Shown here: positions 1 to 12,191 of the stretch, in pieces
Layout: each line of letters starts with the position of its first letter
How positions within the stretch are numbered: position 1 is the first letter of the stretch
Source: Cycas panzhihuaensis
Lineage: Eukaryota; Cycadophyta
Direction: 5' to 3'
Assembly (NCBI GenBank): GCA_023213395.1
Contig: CM041465.1
Span: 115,699,741-115,763,740 of the forward strand
DNA length: 64,000 bases
Notes under the pieces: model-generated
The model's database searches: none
What the model saw: the letters and a program-made list of their open reading frames with translations, nothing else
What the model was told of the DNA's origin: nothing
Position numbers and translations under genes: made by a program

Positions 1-720
1 ATCATCATCTAAGATAAATCATCCATAAAATCAATATCACATTTCACTAAAACATGGTCTAATACAATATAGAACAAGCTTTTAATTAATCAAGTCAAAT
101 GTAAATAAAGTAGAAAACTTGTTAATGAATATGAAGATCAATTGAGGGCTAAGTTTTGGTGAAACATGGTATATAAACTTATTCCAAAGGAGAACTTAAA
201 GAAGTTTGATGACAAGAGCCTTAAGTGCATTTTCCTCAGATATGCACCTAGTTGCAAAGTATATAAGGTATTTGACATTAGTAGTAACCAAGCCTACACC
301 ACTCATGATGTTATTTTTACTGAAGATACTCAGGACCTAGACATCTCAAGACTTTGGTATGTAGTAGAATATGATGTTCATACAACTCAAGTACCTCTTG
401 CATCAATTATAGAGCCACCAATAGCTACATCCTTCTACATACTAGGTTCATCTTTAGCCTTAGTAGCTTTAATGACTACATCAGATCTAACCACCTCTAT
501 ACCATATATTTCAGTTAATGATCTTCAGGTGGAAGCCACCAATATTCAACCACCTTTTAAGTGGTTTCAACATTTATTAAAGGATGCTCCTCCTCCTCCC
601 ATAGCTTCCAAAAGACCATCAAAGATAAGACACTTCATAAATTTTGCCCTCATGGCATATGTCTTAGAAACTCTTTAGCCTTCCATATTTGAGAAGGTAG
701 TTAAAGACTAAATGTAGAAA
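1..720 (+). pseudogene. C0 copia polyprotein: region after the integrase core
   Basis: The readable part starts near 150 and runs open from 166 to 678. It resembles the segment after the copia integrase core, where a motif like KSLKCIFLRY precedes a KVYK and DVIF block (residues 18-50 of the open frame). The remaining ~110 residues are a variable Ser/Thr/Pro-rich linker to the reverse transcriptase. No integrase catalytic residues are visible; the 5' part of the element lies outside the window. Bases 1-150 show no clear frame. This is the left piece of C0, which resumes at 13881 after the C1 insertion. Confidence 0.75.
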
Positions 721-1989
721 GCAACTATGGATGAAGAGATGGAAATTGATTGTAAACGACTCTATAAAAACAAATTCCATATAGATAGCACCATTAAGAA
801 TTATAAAGTTTATCTTATTACAAAAGGTTTCAAATAGTAAGAAAGGATAGATTATGATAAGACCCTTACACCGGAAGTTAACATGATCACATTCTATTTG
901 GTAATGTCACTAGTAGACCAATTTAACTGGCTAGTCTACCAAATAGACGTGAAGAGTATTTTCATTAATAAATAGCTCACAGAAGAGTTTTTCTTAAAGC
1001 AAACTCTTGGCTATGTTGTTCCAAGTAAAGAACACTTAGTTTATAAGCTCAAAAAAGACTTGTATGGACTAAAGTAGACACCATGTACCTAGTATGCAAA
1101 GATTGATGCCTTCCTCACTCAACATAGATTTCATCATTCACCCTTTCACCCAGACTTGTATATTTAGGTTACAGAGAACTTGATCAGCATCATTGTTCTT
1201 TATATAGATGATCTAGCAATCATAAGTAATAACATTAGAGAGATAACTTGGCTATAATCAGAATGAAAAGTAACTTTGAGATGATAGATCTTGGGTTGCT
1301 CTATTATTTCCTTAGAAGTGAAGTTTGGTAGGAACTAGACCACATCTTCCTATCTCAATCAAAATATGATAATGAACTCTTACAATAATTCAAGATGATA
1401 TATTACAAGATAACACTAATTTCCATAGAAAAATAAAGTGAGATAAACTTGGGTGAGTAATGAAAACTATTTGATCCCACCTTGTACTAACAATTAGTTG
1501 GGAGTCTCATCTACCTCATCCATACTTGACTAGATAACTCTTATATAATTGAGATATGTTCTAGATATACGCCAAAGCCCAAAGGATCCTACTAGAAAGT
1601 CATAACTAGGATTATCAAATATATTCATAGTATATATCAATTTAGATTTAACTATAACTAAATTGAGTCTCTTATCTTGAAAGGATATATGGATGTTGAT
1701 TGAGTAGGTTTCTAAGACATTTACCATTCAACTTCAAGACACTATTTTGACATGAATTTATCTATAATCTCTTGGAGCTATAAGAAGTAGCCAAATGTTA
1801 CTCTTTTCTCTACTAAACTTGAATATAAAGTAACTATTCACACCACTATAGAGTTGATTTGACTTATAAGGAGTCTCATTGAGCTTAGACTTTAATAAAT
1901 TACTCCTACCACTCCTTACTGTAATAACTAGAGTGTGTTGAAGATGATAGAGAACCTAAGATTCCATACTAGAACCAAGCATATAGAGA
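721..1989 (+). pseudogene. C0 copia reverse transcriptase and start of RNase H
   Basis: The frames recovered give a copia RT. There is a KGF block near 825, an IDVKSIF block near 945, an LYGLK block near 1060 (followed by TAG where Gln is usual), and the catalytic YIDD motif near 1200. RNase H-like sequence follows from ~1490 and stops at RTKHIEIK, where C1 begins. There are many TAG/TAA stops plus frameshifts after 1250, so this is a dead copy. The RNase H tail resumes at 13881. Confidence 0.75.
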
Positions 1990-2301
1990 TAAAAGAGGTT
2001 AATATATCAAGTTATTTGTGTAAATTAATTAAGTGACCTTAGGATATATTATTAGTATTAGTCTCTTAGTAAAATACATTTTATGTGTATTTAGATGTAG
2101 TTTCAGGTTTATGTCATTAGGCAGAAAAACTCTAATCCTAATACTCACCCTCAATAATAAAACATGAAATCTCATGGAGGGAGTCATTATTCCTTCTCAC
2201 CCCCAAGTTTTTCTCTTATATCTTGTTTTTATATTTTTTTCATTCTCTATTACCATTGTGCTCATGCGAGTGATTTATTCCCTAGATCCATCCTTCCTTT
2301 A
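1990..2301 (+). repeat. C1 5' LTR
   Basis: This 312-bp LTR is homologous to 13568-13880 and, reversed, to the two C2 LTRs. It starts TAAAAGAGG and ends CCTTTA. The C2 copy with better ends shows the original inverted termini TGAAAG...CTTCA, so both ends here have decayed to TA. The 5' flank AGAGA matches the flank after the 3' LTR. It contains the shared block around the Leu-codon-rich stretch near 2170-2280 that gives chance open frames in two phases. Confidence 0.9.
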
Positions 2302-2303
2302 TA

Positions 2304-2316
2304 TGGTATTAGAGCT
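2304..2316 (+). promoter_or_regulatory. C1 primer binding site (tRNA-iMet type)
   Basis: The sequence TGGTATTAGAGCT lies two bases after the LTR end. It matches the common plant copia site TGGTATCAGAGC, complementary to the 3' end of initiator Met tRNA, with one C-to-T change. It would prime minus-strand cDNA synthesis. Confidence 0.85.
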
Positions 2317-3720
2317 AGAAGGGGATCTATTCACTCCATTCCACTTGCATGGAGCTATTTTGCCTCTCCTTCACCTTTAATGTAAAGTCTTGAGAGTGTA
2401 CTCATTATTTTCAAAATTTTTAGAGTTTTTTATCATGTAAAGTTTGTGTTTCATTTATAACATGTTATAGTATCCTCTATTATTTTCAGGTGCATTAAGG
2501 ATTAAAACTATTAGTTAGAAGAAGGTTTTCTAGCTCTAGGATCTCTAAAAAAATTAGTATTTCATCAATATTTACAACTAATTTTTTATTTTATTCAGCA
2601 AGATCCTATTAGTTTTTCATCATAAATTAATTTTTAGTTATAAAATCTATGATATAAAGCTATAGGATATAGTTTTAGCTACTTATATGTGGAAGAAATT
2701 AGTTGAAATTATTCAAAAAAAGTTATTCAGCCATACAATAATTGAAAATTAAAAGTCATCTATTTTTACTAAAAAATTATAGGGAATGATGCTTAAGTAA
2801 GAGAAGCATTTTTATCTTCTATACTATCTTCAAATTATACTTCAATCAACTCAAAAAAGTAAAAGTTTAATTGGTCATAATCTAATTACTTTTTTGAGAA
2901 ATTTTCTCAAAACACTCAATGTATATCAAAATTTCTTAAGGGATTTAGTAGGTATAGACTCAAGGAATCTAAAAAGTCAAGTTTCATCAATAAATATATT
3001 TATATATTCCCTAAAATAAACTCATTATGTTCAATTATTTTACTATCTTGAGCCTATTTATGTACTCACCAAGGTTGAGATACCTTGGTTGGCTAAATTC
3101 TAGGCCCTAAGGGAGGTATAGGTTTTAAGGTAGGTATGGACTCAATTAGAATACTAGTAGAGTGATAGGATAGCTATACCTAGAGGCTCTCTTCAGTAAT
3201 TATCCTAATAACTAGCTAGAATAACTAAAACCTTAATGAAAGATTAAAATCAACTCGGTCTAATATTTGTCATAGCTATGAGATATGCACATATCGTTTG
3301 ATTTTTTAGAGGAGGTATATAATTACTCACTGGTGAAATGGATAAGGAATATGAGTACTTAGACTCCACTATAACTTGGATTTTATCACCAAGTGTAAGT
3401 ATACGTATTATAGGTGAAGGCTCTAATCATATACTAGAAGTCTTAGGCATCGAATCAATGCCTCACCTATATTTGGATATAAGTTAGAGGTTAGTATAAT
3501 AACACATCACCACTCTTTACCAGCTCTATATTAGGCCATACTCTTATATAATCACTTATACTCATTCTTCATAATTATTAGAAAACACTTAATTATTACT
3601 TTCCTCCTCATTATAACATTTATTTGTATATCCTTACTACACTAGGTGTCCTAGCCACATATGTCAATAGCATATATTTTTATCATCTATTCTACTTCAT
3701 CATCATCACCATGTCATCAT
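2317..3720 (+). other. C1 long leader between primer site and gag, no coding sequence seen
   Basis: About 1.4 kb of AT-rich sequence without a convincing frame. It aligns in reverse orientation with the C2 leader (43911-45790), for example the block near 3330-3480 against 44030-44160, so it is a true part of this copia family and not a later insertion. No promoter, tRNA or extra gene was recognised. Confidence 0.65.
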
Positions 3721-4800
3721 AATTTAAGTAGAACATCAACTGCATATTAAAAGGTAAAGAAAATTATGATTTATAATACACTAAAGTTAAAAATATTATA
3801 AAGTATAAAGGCCTTTAAAGAGCCCACTTATATCCTATACCCATTATACCTGCAACAACTATAACACCTACTTCTGGTGGAACCACTCTAACAGATCCTA
3901 CAGATGTCACAACTAGACTACAATGGGAGATAGATTATGAGAAGATTCATACAAGAATTTTGTTGGTTACTTATCACTCCTTGAATAATGTGATTGACAA
4001 AGAGAAACATAATATAACCTGGAAGGTCCTTGAAGTTCTTAAGAAGAACTTTGATATAAAGTTAGACTTAGAATTTGTCATCTTATACTAAAAATAAATG
4101 AACTAAAAATACAAAAGGGATGAGCTCATGAGATAATAAATCTCCTTTGACCCATAAAATAAGTAATTGATAAATATTTTAAGACCCAATATATCACTTC
4201 AGAATTCTTTATCTAATCTTGTCTACATGTCCTTGATTATAAAAACTTGCTTGGAAATCTTCAATCCAATAGAATATTGAAGACACTTAACTTTAAAGTA
4301 CTTACTAATAAGTTCATAGAATATGACAAGGATTTTGATGCCAACTTTATAGCTTTTTAATCTCTTCCAGATGTAGCCTTTAAGGTGGAAGAAGAAGCTT
4401 TCTATATAAAGAATCAAGGTCCCTCTCGTGGTAGAGGAAATGACCAAGCAAGAAGAAGAGGAAGAAACAAGGGAAATCGTCTGCAAGGTCAACCAAACTC
4501 TTAGTCACAGCCTTAATAGTCTCAAGGCCAAGGGCCACCTCAATAAAAAGTAAAATAGTTAGGCCAAAATAGTACCCCTTCAAGGATTGATAATCAAATT
4601 ATTATATGTGAATGGTATAACTATAAAGGGTACTTTGCTAACGACTACAGAACTGCCACTTATAAGTTGCCCCAATTCCAACCAAAACATAGTGCTTACA
4701 ATGTTGAAGAAACTTGTTAAGAATCATTTGGTGGTGTAGGTTTTACATAAGCTCACTTTCAAAGAATCGAGAGATTTTTAGTATTAACTGCCATTGACCA
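3721..4800 (+). pseudogene. C1 gag
   Basis: Broken frames give a copia Gag. A Trp-containing block (WKVLEVLKKNFD, near 4020-4060) matches the C2 gag block at 43440-43500. A decayed zinc knuckle follows near 4605-4665, reading CEWYNYKGYFANDY, where the second Cys of the C-x2-C pair and the final Cys are Tyr. Stops and frameshifts occur throughout. Gag normally forms the particle and binds RNA; this copy cannot. Confidence 0.7.
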
Positions 4801-4849
4801 ACTACAGAGATATTTTAAAGCTTGATGTGGATATATCACTTGTGAATTC

Positions 4850-5300
4850 CCTTTACTAATGTTAATACCAACTAGAATTACAAATAATATCACTTTAATA
4901 AATGGACAGTGGATTATGGATACAGGAGCAACTTAACATATGACATGCAATCACAATCTATATTAAATATTTGACTCAAATATTAAAGGAGTTGTTTATA
5001 TAGCTAACAAATCACAATAACTTATTAAAAGAATTGGTAACATTCACCTAAAACTCCCAAGCTTAAGAGATTTTACATTGCTTAATGTATTATATATACC
5101 TAAACTTAAATAAAACCCACTCTCCTTATCCACACTTGTCTCTCATGAATTTAATATGAGTGTAACCATAAATGACCAAACTCTCCAGGTCATTTATCCT
5201 CTAACTAAATAAGTGGTCTTGACTGGACATCTCACTGGGAAACTCTTTTGACTGAATAACTCTCCATCTTATGAACCCAACTATGCTTAAAGCCTTTGTG
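4850..5300 (+). pseudogene. C1 aspartic protease
   Basis: At ~4907 the frame reads QWIMDTGAT followed by TAA and HMT, the copia pepsin-like protease active-site block with D-T-G intact. VLYIPKLK near 5085 and LSLSTLVSHEF near 5120 continue the domain as in C2 (25458-25778). Several Gln codons are stops. Confidence 0.75.
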
Positions 5301-5309
5301 CTAATGAAT

Positions 5310-6360
5310 AATTTATATTTAATACCATCTTAACCCACCTAACGTTATTATTATATGCTCTTTAGAATGCTCATGTAGGCTATATTCACATCAATAGAAA
5401 TAGAGTTCTTTGTAATACTCTTCTATATCTTCCAAAGTTCTCCTCCATGCCCTTTAAATAAAAAGTTTATATCATTACCAAATCTCATTAATAACCCTCT
5501 CCCAAAAGTTAGTGGAAATTTAACCATCCATTATAATTGGTACACTATGATCTATATGGATCAATGCCTATTCCTTCACTGAAGGGCAAGTTATATTACA
5601 TCTCTTTTATTGATGATTTCACTAGGAATGTATGGGTATCTTTTCTAGCCAAGAAAGATGAAGCCTTTAGTGTATTCAAAGAATTCAAAGCCTACACTGA
5701 AAAAGAGTTAGACTATGAACTTAAATATCTTTAAACTAATAATGGTAAAGAATATACCTTATATGAGTTTGAAAGCTACCTTTTAGTCAATGGAATCAAA
5801 CATCAAATAATAGTAGTAGGTACCCCACAATAAAATAGAGTTGTTAAGTACATGAATAAGACAATCATGAACATGGCTCAAGCTATGTTGGTATATAAAA
5901 ATAAACCTACCTATTTATAATCCAAAGCTATCTAAACATTTATTTATTAGATAAATGTTATTAGCCTATCAAAGGAAGGATAATATCTTAATAAAAAATA
6001 GTCAGGATAGGCCTCCACTACTCACTATTTTAAAATTTTTGGCTTTACATGCTATGCCCACATTTTGAATGTAGAGCAAAATAAACTCTAACTAATGGCA
6101 CTTAAAGGCATCTTTGTCAGATAACCTATGGACAAGAAAAGGTATAAGGTCTTTATACCTTCTAAATAAAAAATCATCATTACTAGAGACATAGTTTTTA
6201 CAGAGATAGAGGATTAGTTGCTTAGACTAGACTCCAAAATACCTTCATATCGCTATAATAATGCTACTAGGTATGATGTTTAGATTCTAAAATTTAGAGG
6301 GGTAAGACATACATAGATTACTCTAAATATTAGAAGCTAATAATAGAGATCCATAGGATA
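5310..6360 (+). pseudogene. C1 integrase
   Basis: The GAG-pre-integrase region near 5340-5450 is eroded. The catalytic core is readable from 5537: PIPSLKGKLYYISFIDDF, then TNNGKEY near 5733 (second catalytic Asp is Asn) and a VVGTPQ block near 5815 followed by a stop where Gln is usual. Its C-terminal region (KGIFVR, then KRYKVFIPSK, near 6105-6165) matches C2 at 24430-24520. Multiple stops. Confidence 0.75.
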
Positions 6361-7346
6361 TAAATTATGACTCTGAATTGATGAGTGCACATCCAACACC
6401 ATCATTTGAGAATAATAAAGTTGATAAAGGTAAAGCCATCATAGAAGAATCATACTCTCCCCCTTTATTTGGTAAATGTAAAATAATGGTAGAAGGATCA
6501 TCTTCCCCAGGTGTATTAACATCCTTCTTACTAAATAATCATTTTAATAAGCAAGATAAGAACCAAGAGGTTGAGGATATGAGGAACTCATTACTAACTT
6601 GAGGATCTCATAAAGCCTACCAACTCAACAAGGACATATGACTAGATGAGGTGGGTAAAACTGGCACTCAAAGTACCCATAGAGTAAGGATATAAGAATC
6701 ATTATATATTAAACTTGAACAAATAGAACTGCCCCTTACTCTTAATGAAGAGCCCCTCTCATACTAGGAAGCTATAAAACATACAATTTAGAGAAATGTA
6801 ATAAATGAAGAATACTGATCTCTTATAAAAAATAGTATATCAAAGCTCATTGATCTACCACTTGGAAGAAAGGTAGTTTAAAATAAATAGATATTCAAAA
6901 ATAAATATAGATCAGGCAACACCCTAGAAAAATACAAGGCAAGGTTGGTAGCAAAAGGTTTCACACAAAGGGAAGGCATCAACTACATTAAAGTCTTTGC
7001 ACCTATAACGAAGTGGCCTATAATTAGAACTTGTATGGCCTTGGCTACTCAACAGGTTTGGAAAATCCACCAACTTGATATTAATATCATATTCCTTAAT
7101 AAGGATCTTGAAAAAGAAATTTACATAACTTAGCCAAAAGGATATAAGATTGAAGGTCAAGAACATAAGATTTGTAGGCTCAGAGAGTCATTATATGACC
7201 TTAAATAAGCCCCGCGTGCTTGGTTTACTAAGTTGTCTGAAAGAATGAGGTTTATGACTACTAAGATATTAATACAATACTATTCATCAAGCACTAAAAG
7301 GATAAAGTCACTTATCTCATAATCTTTATAGATGACATATTAGTAA
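6361..7346 (+). pseudogene. C1 linker and N-terminal reverse transcriptase
   Basis: A Ser/Pro-rich linker (6378-6602 open) leads into RT. VAKGFTQREGINY is near 6945, QLDINIIF near 7070 and the catalytic FIDDIL block near 7325. The frame is cut just after the active site by C3 at 7347 and resumes at 12197. Frameshift near 7240. Confidence 0.8.
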
Positions 7347-7500
7347 TGTTAAATAATATGATAATAATGTTTTGGAGGCTAAAATTTTGACAAGTTAGTA
7401 GCATGATTTTCCCCCTGAACTTTCATAGGGGAATCTAAGAGGGGCGGGAGGCCCTTTTGGCTGAGGGATGTAGAGGGAGTTGGAACGCCTCCCCTTATAG
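7347..7500 (+). repeat. C3 5' LTR, internally deleted remnant
   Basis: The first ~150 bases match the start of the 3' LTR at 11521 up to the CCTCCCC block near 7490. The remaining ~500 bases of the LTR, the primer binding site and any leader are missing before gag starts at ~7558. I saw no TGGTATCAGAGC-like site in 7500-7560. Confidence 0.75.
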
Positions 7501-7557
7501 CCAGTTTTATTTTTATAGTGAGTTTGTAAAGGTTTTGGTGTTGACTTTTTTTACACT

Positions 7558-8395
7558 AAATGGAAAAACTAGCAAATGTAAAGTTTAAGATGGAGAAATT
7601 TAATGTCAAGAATGACTTTGAGTTATGGAAGCTAAAAGCATATGATGTTCTAGTATAATCAGATTTGTATAGAGATCTTATAAACAAATTGAAGAAACCT
7701 ATAGGGATGGATGATGAAAAATAGGATGATTTGGATAAAAGGGCTATTACCACAATATGATTATGCTTATGGATGAAGTTTTATTTAACATTATAGAGGA
7801 AAAGATAATAGCAAGATAATGGACTTGGTTGGAAGGCTTGTACATGACCAAACCAGTGATAAATTGAATCTACTTAAAGATGTAGTTGTACTCATTATAG
7901 ATGGAGGAAGGTACAAAAATTATTAATCATTTAAATATTTTTAACTCTTATTTATCATTTGGCTAGTATCAATGTCATGATTGAGGATGATAATAAGGTT
8001 GTTACCTTGTTATGTTCATTATCAGAATCCTGGGATAATATTATCACCTTAAATAGTTTAAACACTATAGATGAATTAGACTATGATTCTATTCTGAGTG
8101 CTTTACTAACAAAAGAAGTGAGGAAGAATTCTAGTCTTGAAACCTCTATACTAGAAATTATGATATCAAGAAGCAGAATAATTAAGAGAGGATAAAGCTC
8201 TAAGGACACATCGAGGTCAAAGACAAAAGGCAAGAAGAGTAAGCTCATATGTTGGCACTACAATAAGATAAGTCGCCTTAAGAAGGATTACTACAAAATG
8301 AAGGAGTTTTAGGAAAAAGAAGATCCTGCCAAGGAGGCTAAATAGGTGGAGTTAAATTAAGGTACAAATGATGATGTCATAATTACTTATAATAT
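7558..8395 (+). pseudogene. C3 gag
   Basis: The frame from ~7560 reads EKLANVKFKMEKFN, then a block with LDKRAITTI, typical of UBN2-type copia Gag. The open stretch 7959-8195 holds the CSLSESWDNI block of this family. The zinc-knuckle area near 8245-8300 keeps a first Cys (CWHYNK) but has lost the others. Stops replace Gln and Arg codons. Confidence 0.75.
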
Positions 8396-8760
8396 TTTCT
8401 ATTATCATCATGATTAATTATTGGATTTGGGTACTTTACACCATATATGTCCATACAAGAGTTGGTTTTCATCATACCAACCTCTTGATAATGGTGATGT
8501 ACTTATGGAAAATAAAGTTTCCTATAAGATAGTGGGAATTGGTAGTATCAAAATAAAAATGTTTGATGGTGTAGTGACAACATTCATTAAAGTTAGATAT
8601 GTACTTGATCTAAAAAGGAATTTAATTTCCTTGGGTAAACTAGATTCTCATGGCTATAAATATATAAGTCATGAAGGAGTCTTGAAGGTATCAAAGTCAT
8701 CTTGGTTATTATAAAACCTTTAAAGAATGGAAACCTTTACATTTAGTAGGAAATACAGAT
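8396..8760 (+). pseudogene. C3 protease region
   Basis: The open frame 8421-8714 begins LDLGTLHHICPYKSWFSSY, which aligns with the copia protease active-site block; the D-S/T-G triad reads D-L-G here. GIGSIKIKMFDG and the LDLKRNLISLGKLD block near 8600-8645 complete the domain. Inactive as read. Confidence 0.75.
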
Positions 8761-9950
8761 GTCAACCATGCAGCTATAACATCAAATATTGTAGAAGATC
8801 TAACTTAGTTATGGCATCAGAGACTTAGATACATGAGTGAGAGATGACTTAAGGTGTTGATGAACTGTAAGTTACTTCCTGACTTGTAGCTTTCAGATTT
8901 GACTTTTTATAAATATTATATTTTTGGAAAGTCATGTAGACTCAGGTTTAAAGTAAGGAGTCACACTAGTAAAGGTGCTCTGGATTATGTACATTCAAAT
9001 GTATAGGGACCAACACCTACAATATCTTATAGAGGATCATTATACTTTATCACATTTATAAATAATTACTCTAAAAGATATGGGTCTATTTTTTGAAAAG
9101 GAAATCTAAAGTTTTTAGTGTGTTTAAGCAGTTTAAGGATCTAGTTGAGAAGAGCACTAGTAGGTTAATCAAATGTTTAAGAACTAATAATAGAGGTGAG
9201 TACAACTCCTTAGAATTTGAGAACTATTCTAAAGAAGTTGGAATCAAAAGGTATAGGACCACTAACTCTACTCCACAACAGAATGGCATAGTTGAGCACA
9301 TGAATGGGACACTCTTAGAAAGAGTGAGAATCATGCTGAGTAATGTAGGTGTGGAGTAAGGCTTATGGGAAAAAGCTGTTCAAATAACTTATTATTTAGT
9401 AAACAAGTCACCATCACTTACAATAGACTATGAGATTCCTAAAGAGGTATGCACTAAACATCCATGAGACTATATAAATTTGAAAGTTTTTGGATGTGGT
9501 GCTTATGCCTTGACTAATAAAAGTCATTATTCAAAGTTAGACTTGGAATCTAAGAGATGTATTTTTCTTAGTTATGGTGATAGAGATGGTGTGATACAGG
9601 TTGTGGGATCCTAGCCCACAAAATCATTATTAACAGATATGTTGTACTTGATGAATCTTCTTTTCTAAAATTAGACATTATAGAAGTTGAAGTAAAATAA
9701 GAGTAGAAAGCTAAATATCAATAGGTCAAGCTTAAGACCCAACTATCTTTGGAAACAGAAAATTAAGAAGAGATTTCTAAAGATAAATCTGCAGTAGATT
9801 TATAGGAGTATGTAAATACTCCTCCACCAACTGTTAGAAGATCTATATGAGTTAGTCATCTACCAGATAGGTACAACCCTTCTATTTCTATTACTTTGGT
9901 TTCTAATAATGGTGAGCCTACATGCTATTAGGAAGTAGTAGATGATATCT
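8761..9950 (+). pseudogene. C3 integrase
   Basis: A GAG-pre-integrase block with LWHQRLRYMSE lies near 8808-8840. The catalytic core continues through a frameshift near 9085 into 9093-9359. There RTNNRGEY has Asn for the second catalytic Asp, and QQNGIVEHMNGTL keeps the catalytic Glu. The post-core LKVFGCGAYA block is near 9480. From 9600 to 9950 a low-complexity linker with many stops leads to RT. Confidence 0.75.
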
Positions 9951-10640
9951 ATAGTGAGAAGTAGAAGAGGGCTATGTAAGAAAAGATAGATGCTTTGAAG
10001 AAAAATAATTCATAGGACTTAGTAGAACTTCCACATGGCAAGAAGACTATTGGTTATAGGTGGGTTTCCAAGAAGAAAATAGATGTTGATAGAAAGGTTA
10101 ATAAATACAGAGTAAGACCAATGGCCAAAAGCTTTATACAAAAAGTAGGTATTAATTTTCATGAGATCTTTTCACTAATTATTAAACTTGCTTTAATTTG
10201 GGTTCTGTTAGAATTTGTAGCTTCTCTTGATTTGGAGTTGGAGTAATTAGATATAAAAGTAACTTTTCTACATGGAGATTTAGATGAGGAGATCTATATG
10301 GATCATCTAAAAGTGTCTATATAGGATGACAAGAAAATATTTGTTTATAGGCTTAAGAAATCATTGTATAGATTAAAGTAATTGCCCAAACAATAATACA
10401 AGAAGTTTGATGCATTTATGGAGACCCAAAATTTTAAAAGAAGCGAGTATGATCATTGTGTTTACTTTAAATTCTTAGACAATGGCTTATTCATTATCTT
10501 GGTATTATATATTAATGACATACTAGTTACAAGCAAGAGCATGCTAGAAATTAAAAAGTTAAAGGCTCAACTAGCTAGGACTTTTGATATGAAGGATCTA
10601 GGAGATACAAAATAAATCTTAGGTATGGAGATATATAGAG
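9951..10640 (+). pseudogene. C3 reverse transcriptase
   Basis: Blocks in order: GYRWVSKKK near 10052, DIKVTFLHGDL near 10250, KKSLYRLK near 10360 followed by TAA where Gln is usual, and YINDILVTS near 10508, where the catalytic YVDD motif reads YIND. The stops here are mostly TAG and TAA at Gln positions. Confidence 0.8.
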
Positions 10641-11460
10641 ATATAAAAATTGGTAAGCTATAGTTATCACAGTAGAAATATATGGAGAAGGTACTAACTA
10701 GATTTGGTATGGCAATTGTAAAACTAGTTAGTATCCTATCAACTTACCATTTCAAGCTTTCTTCGAGTATAAGTCCTAGTAATAAAGAAGAAAAGGATTA
10801 TATGTCTCATGTACCTTATGCCAATGCAATAGGAAGTTTGATGTATGTCATGGTATATACAAGACCTAATATTTTATATGTAGTTAGTGTAGTTAGCAAG
10901 TTTATGGCAAATCCAAGAAAGGAACATTGGGCAATAGTGAAATGGATGCTTCAGTATTTGTGAGGCACAAGTGGTTATTACATCATCTTTAATGGTATAG
11001 GTAATCATGTTTGTAGATATGTTGATTCAACTTTATAGGAGATTTAGATAAAAGAAGGTCTACTTCAGGTTATATGCTTGCTCTTACAAATGGTCCAAAT
11101 AGTTGGACATTAAAATTGTAGAGCACAATTGCATTATTAACTATAGAAGGAGAATATATTATTATAGTATATACTTGTAAGGAAGTAATTTAGATATAGG
11201 GTCTATTGGTTAAGCTTAGAAGGAAACATAGAAAGGTAAAGGTATTTTGTGGCAGTTAAAATACCATTTACTTAGCAAAGAATCTCGCTTATCATAGTAG
11301 GACAAAGCATATTGCTCTTAAGTACCATTTTATTAGATAAGTTATGGAAGCATGTGGAGTGGCACTTGAGAAAGTTAATACAAAACATAATTATGCTGAC
11401 ATGTTCATAAAACTAGTACTATTGGAGAAGTTCAAATGATGTTTGACTTCTCTTAGCTTG
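10641..11460 (+). pseudogene. C3 RT connection and RNase H
   Basis: The open frame 10682-10963 has YANAIGSLMYVMVYTRPNI, the copia RT-RH connection. RNase H follows with a YVDS block near 11018 and a frameshift near 11038. The C-terminal element is recognisable in another frame around 11290-11420. A purine-rich stretch with GGTGGAGAT (11512-11520) abuts the 3' LTR and is the likely polypurine tract. Confidence 0.75.
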
Positions 11461-11520
11461 GAGAAAAGGTGATGAATGGTCTAAGAAAGGTATTACGTAA
11501 ATTGTTGTCAAGGTGGAGAT

Positions 11521-12191
11521 TATTAGATAATGTAATAATAATGTTTTGGAGGCTAAAATTTTGATAGGTTGGCAACATGATTTTCCCCCCAAACTTTTGT
11601 GGGGGGATCTAAGGAGGACGAGAGCCCCCCTTGGCTAGGGGGTATGGGACGAGCTAGAACCCACCTCCCCCCATAAAGAGGGGGTTTAGGGGTGATAGCC
11701 CTTGACCCAAAAAGCTAGCAATGAAAACCATACTAAATCGTAAAGATAATCAGGGTTGTTTGTTTAAATTACCCTAGATTTAATGGTCAAGATTTGTGCC
11801 TTGTATGACTCTTTTATATAGACTGATTTAGGGTATTTTTTCATTATGTTGATGGTGTTTGATGTATTAGATGTACTATATTGAGTAAAGGTAGTTGGTT
11901 GTTATTTCTATGAGCATTCTGCTACAGATTACATGCATTTCTCCATTCTTAGATAAGAAAAATCGATACCTTTCATGTGTGGATATTTCCCTAACACACT
12001 ACTAGGGTTTTACCACGTTATATTAGGTGTATATGTGATGCTTTGGCTTTATGATTTATTTATTTTATTATCTCTAGTTTAAGAACTTGCATGTAAAATT
12101 TTAGTTTCAATTCTTGTAACTAGTTACAAAATAGTTTATATCTTAGTGGTAGTTTCTGGTTATTAGAACCTAGTTTTCTCAATAAGTAACA
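11521..12191 (+). repeat. C3 3' LTR
   Basis: A 671-bp LTR from TATTAG (originally TGTTGG-like) to TAACA, followed by the duplication AGTAA. It has a G/C-rich block near 11585-11690. This is the only full-length LTR of C3. Confidence 0.85.

Larger units (their letters stand above)
7347..12191 (+). mobile_element. C3, Ty1/copia element nested in C1
   Basis: The right LTR (11521-12191) and a shortened left LTR (7347-~7500) bound gag-PR-INT-RT-RH on +. A perfect 5-bp duplication AGTAA lies at 7342-7346 and 12192-12196, in the middle of C1's RT. The left LTR start (TGTTAAATAAT) and right LTR start (TATTAGATAAT) align after allowing G-to-A changes. The protein pattern (Gag start, protease region with WFSSY and GIGSI blocks) resembles Tork/Tnt1-like copia; lineage not certain. 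Confidence 0.85.

Noticed and set aside
2164-2385. Overlapping 73- and 68-aa frames at the C1 5' LTR
   Set aside because: They span the LTR end and primer site, and equivalent frames are not kept in the other LTR copies.
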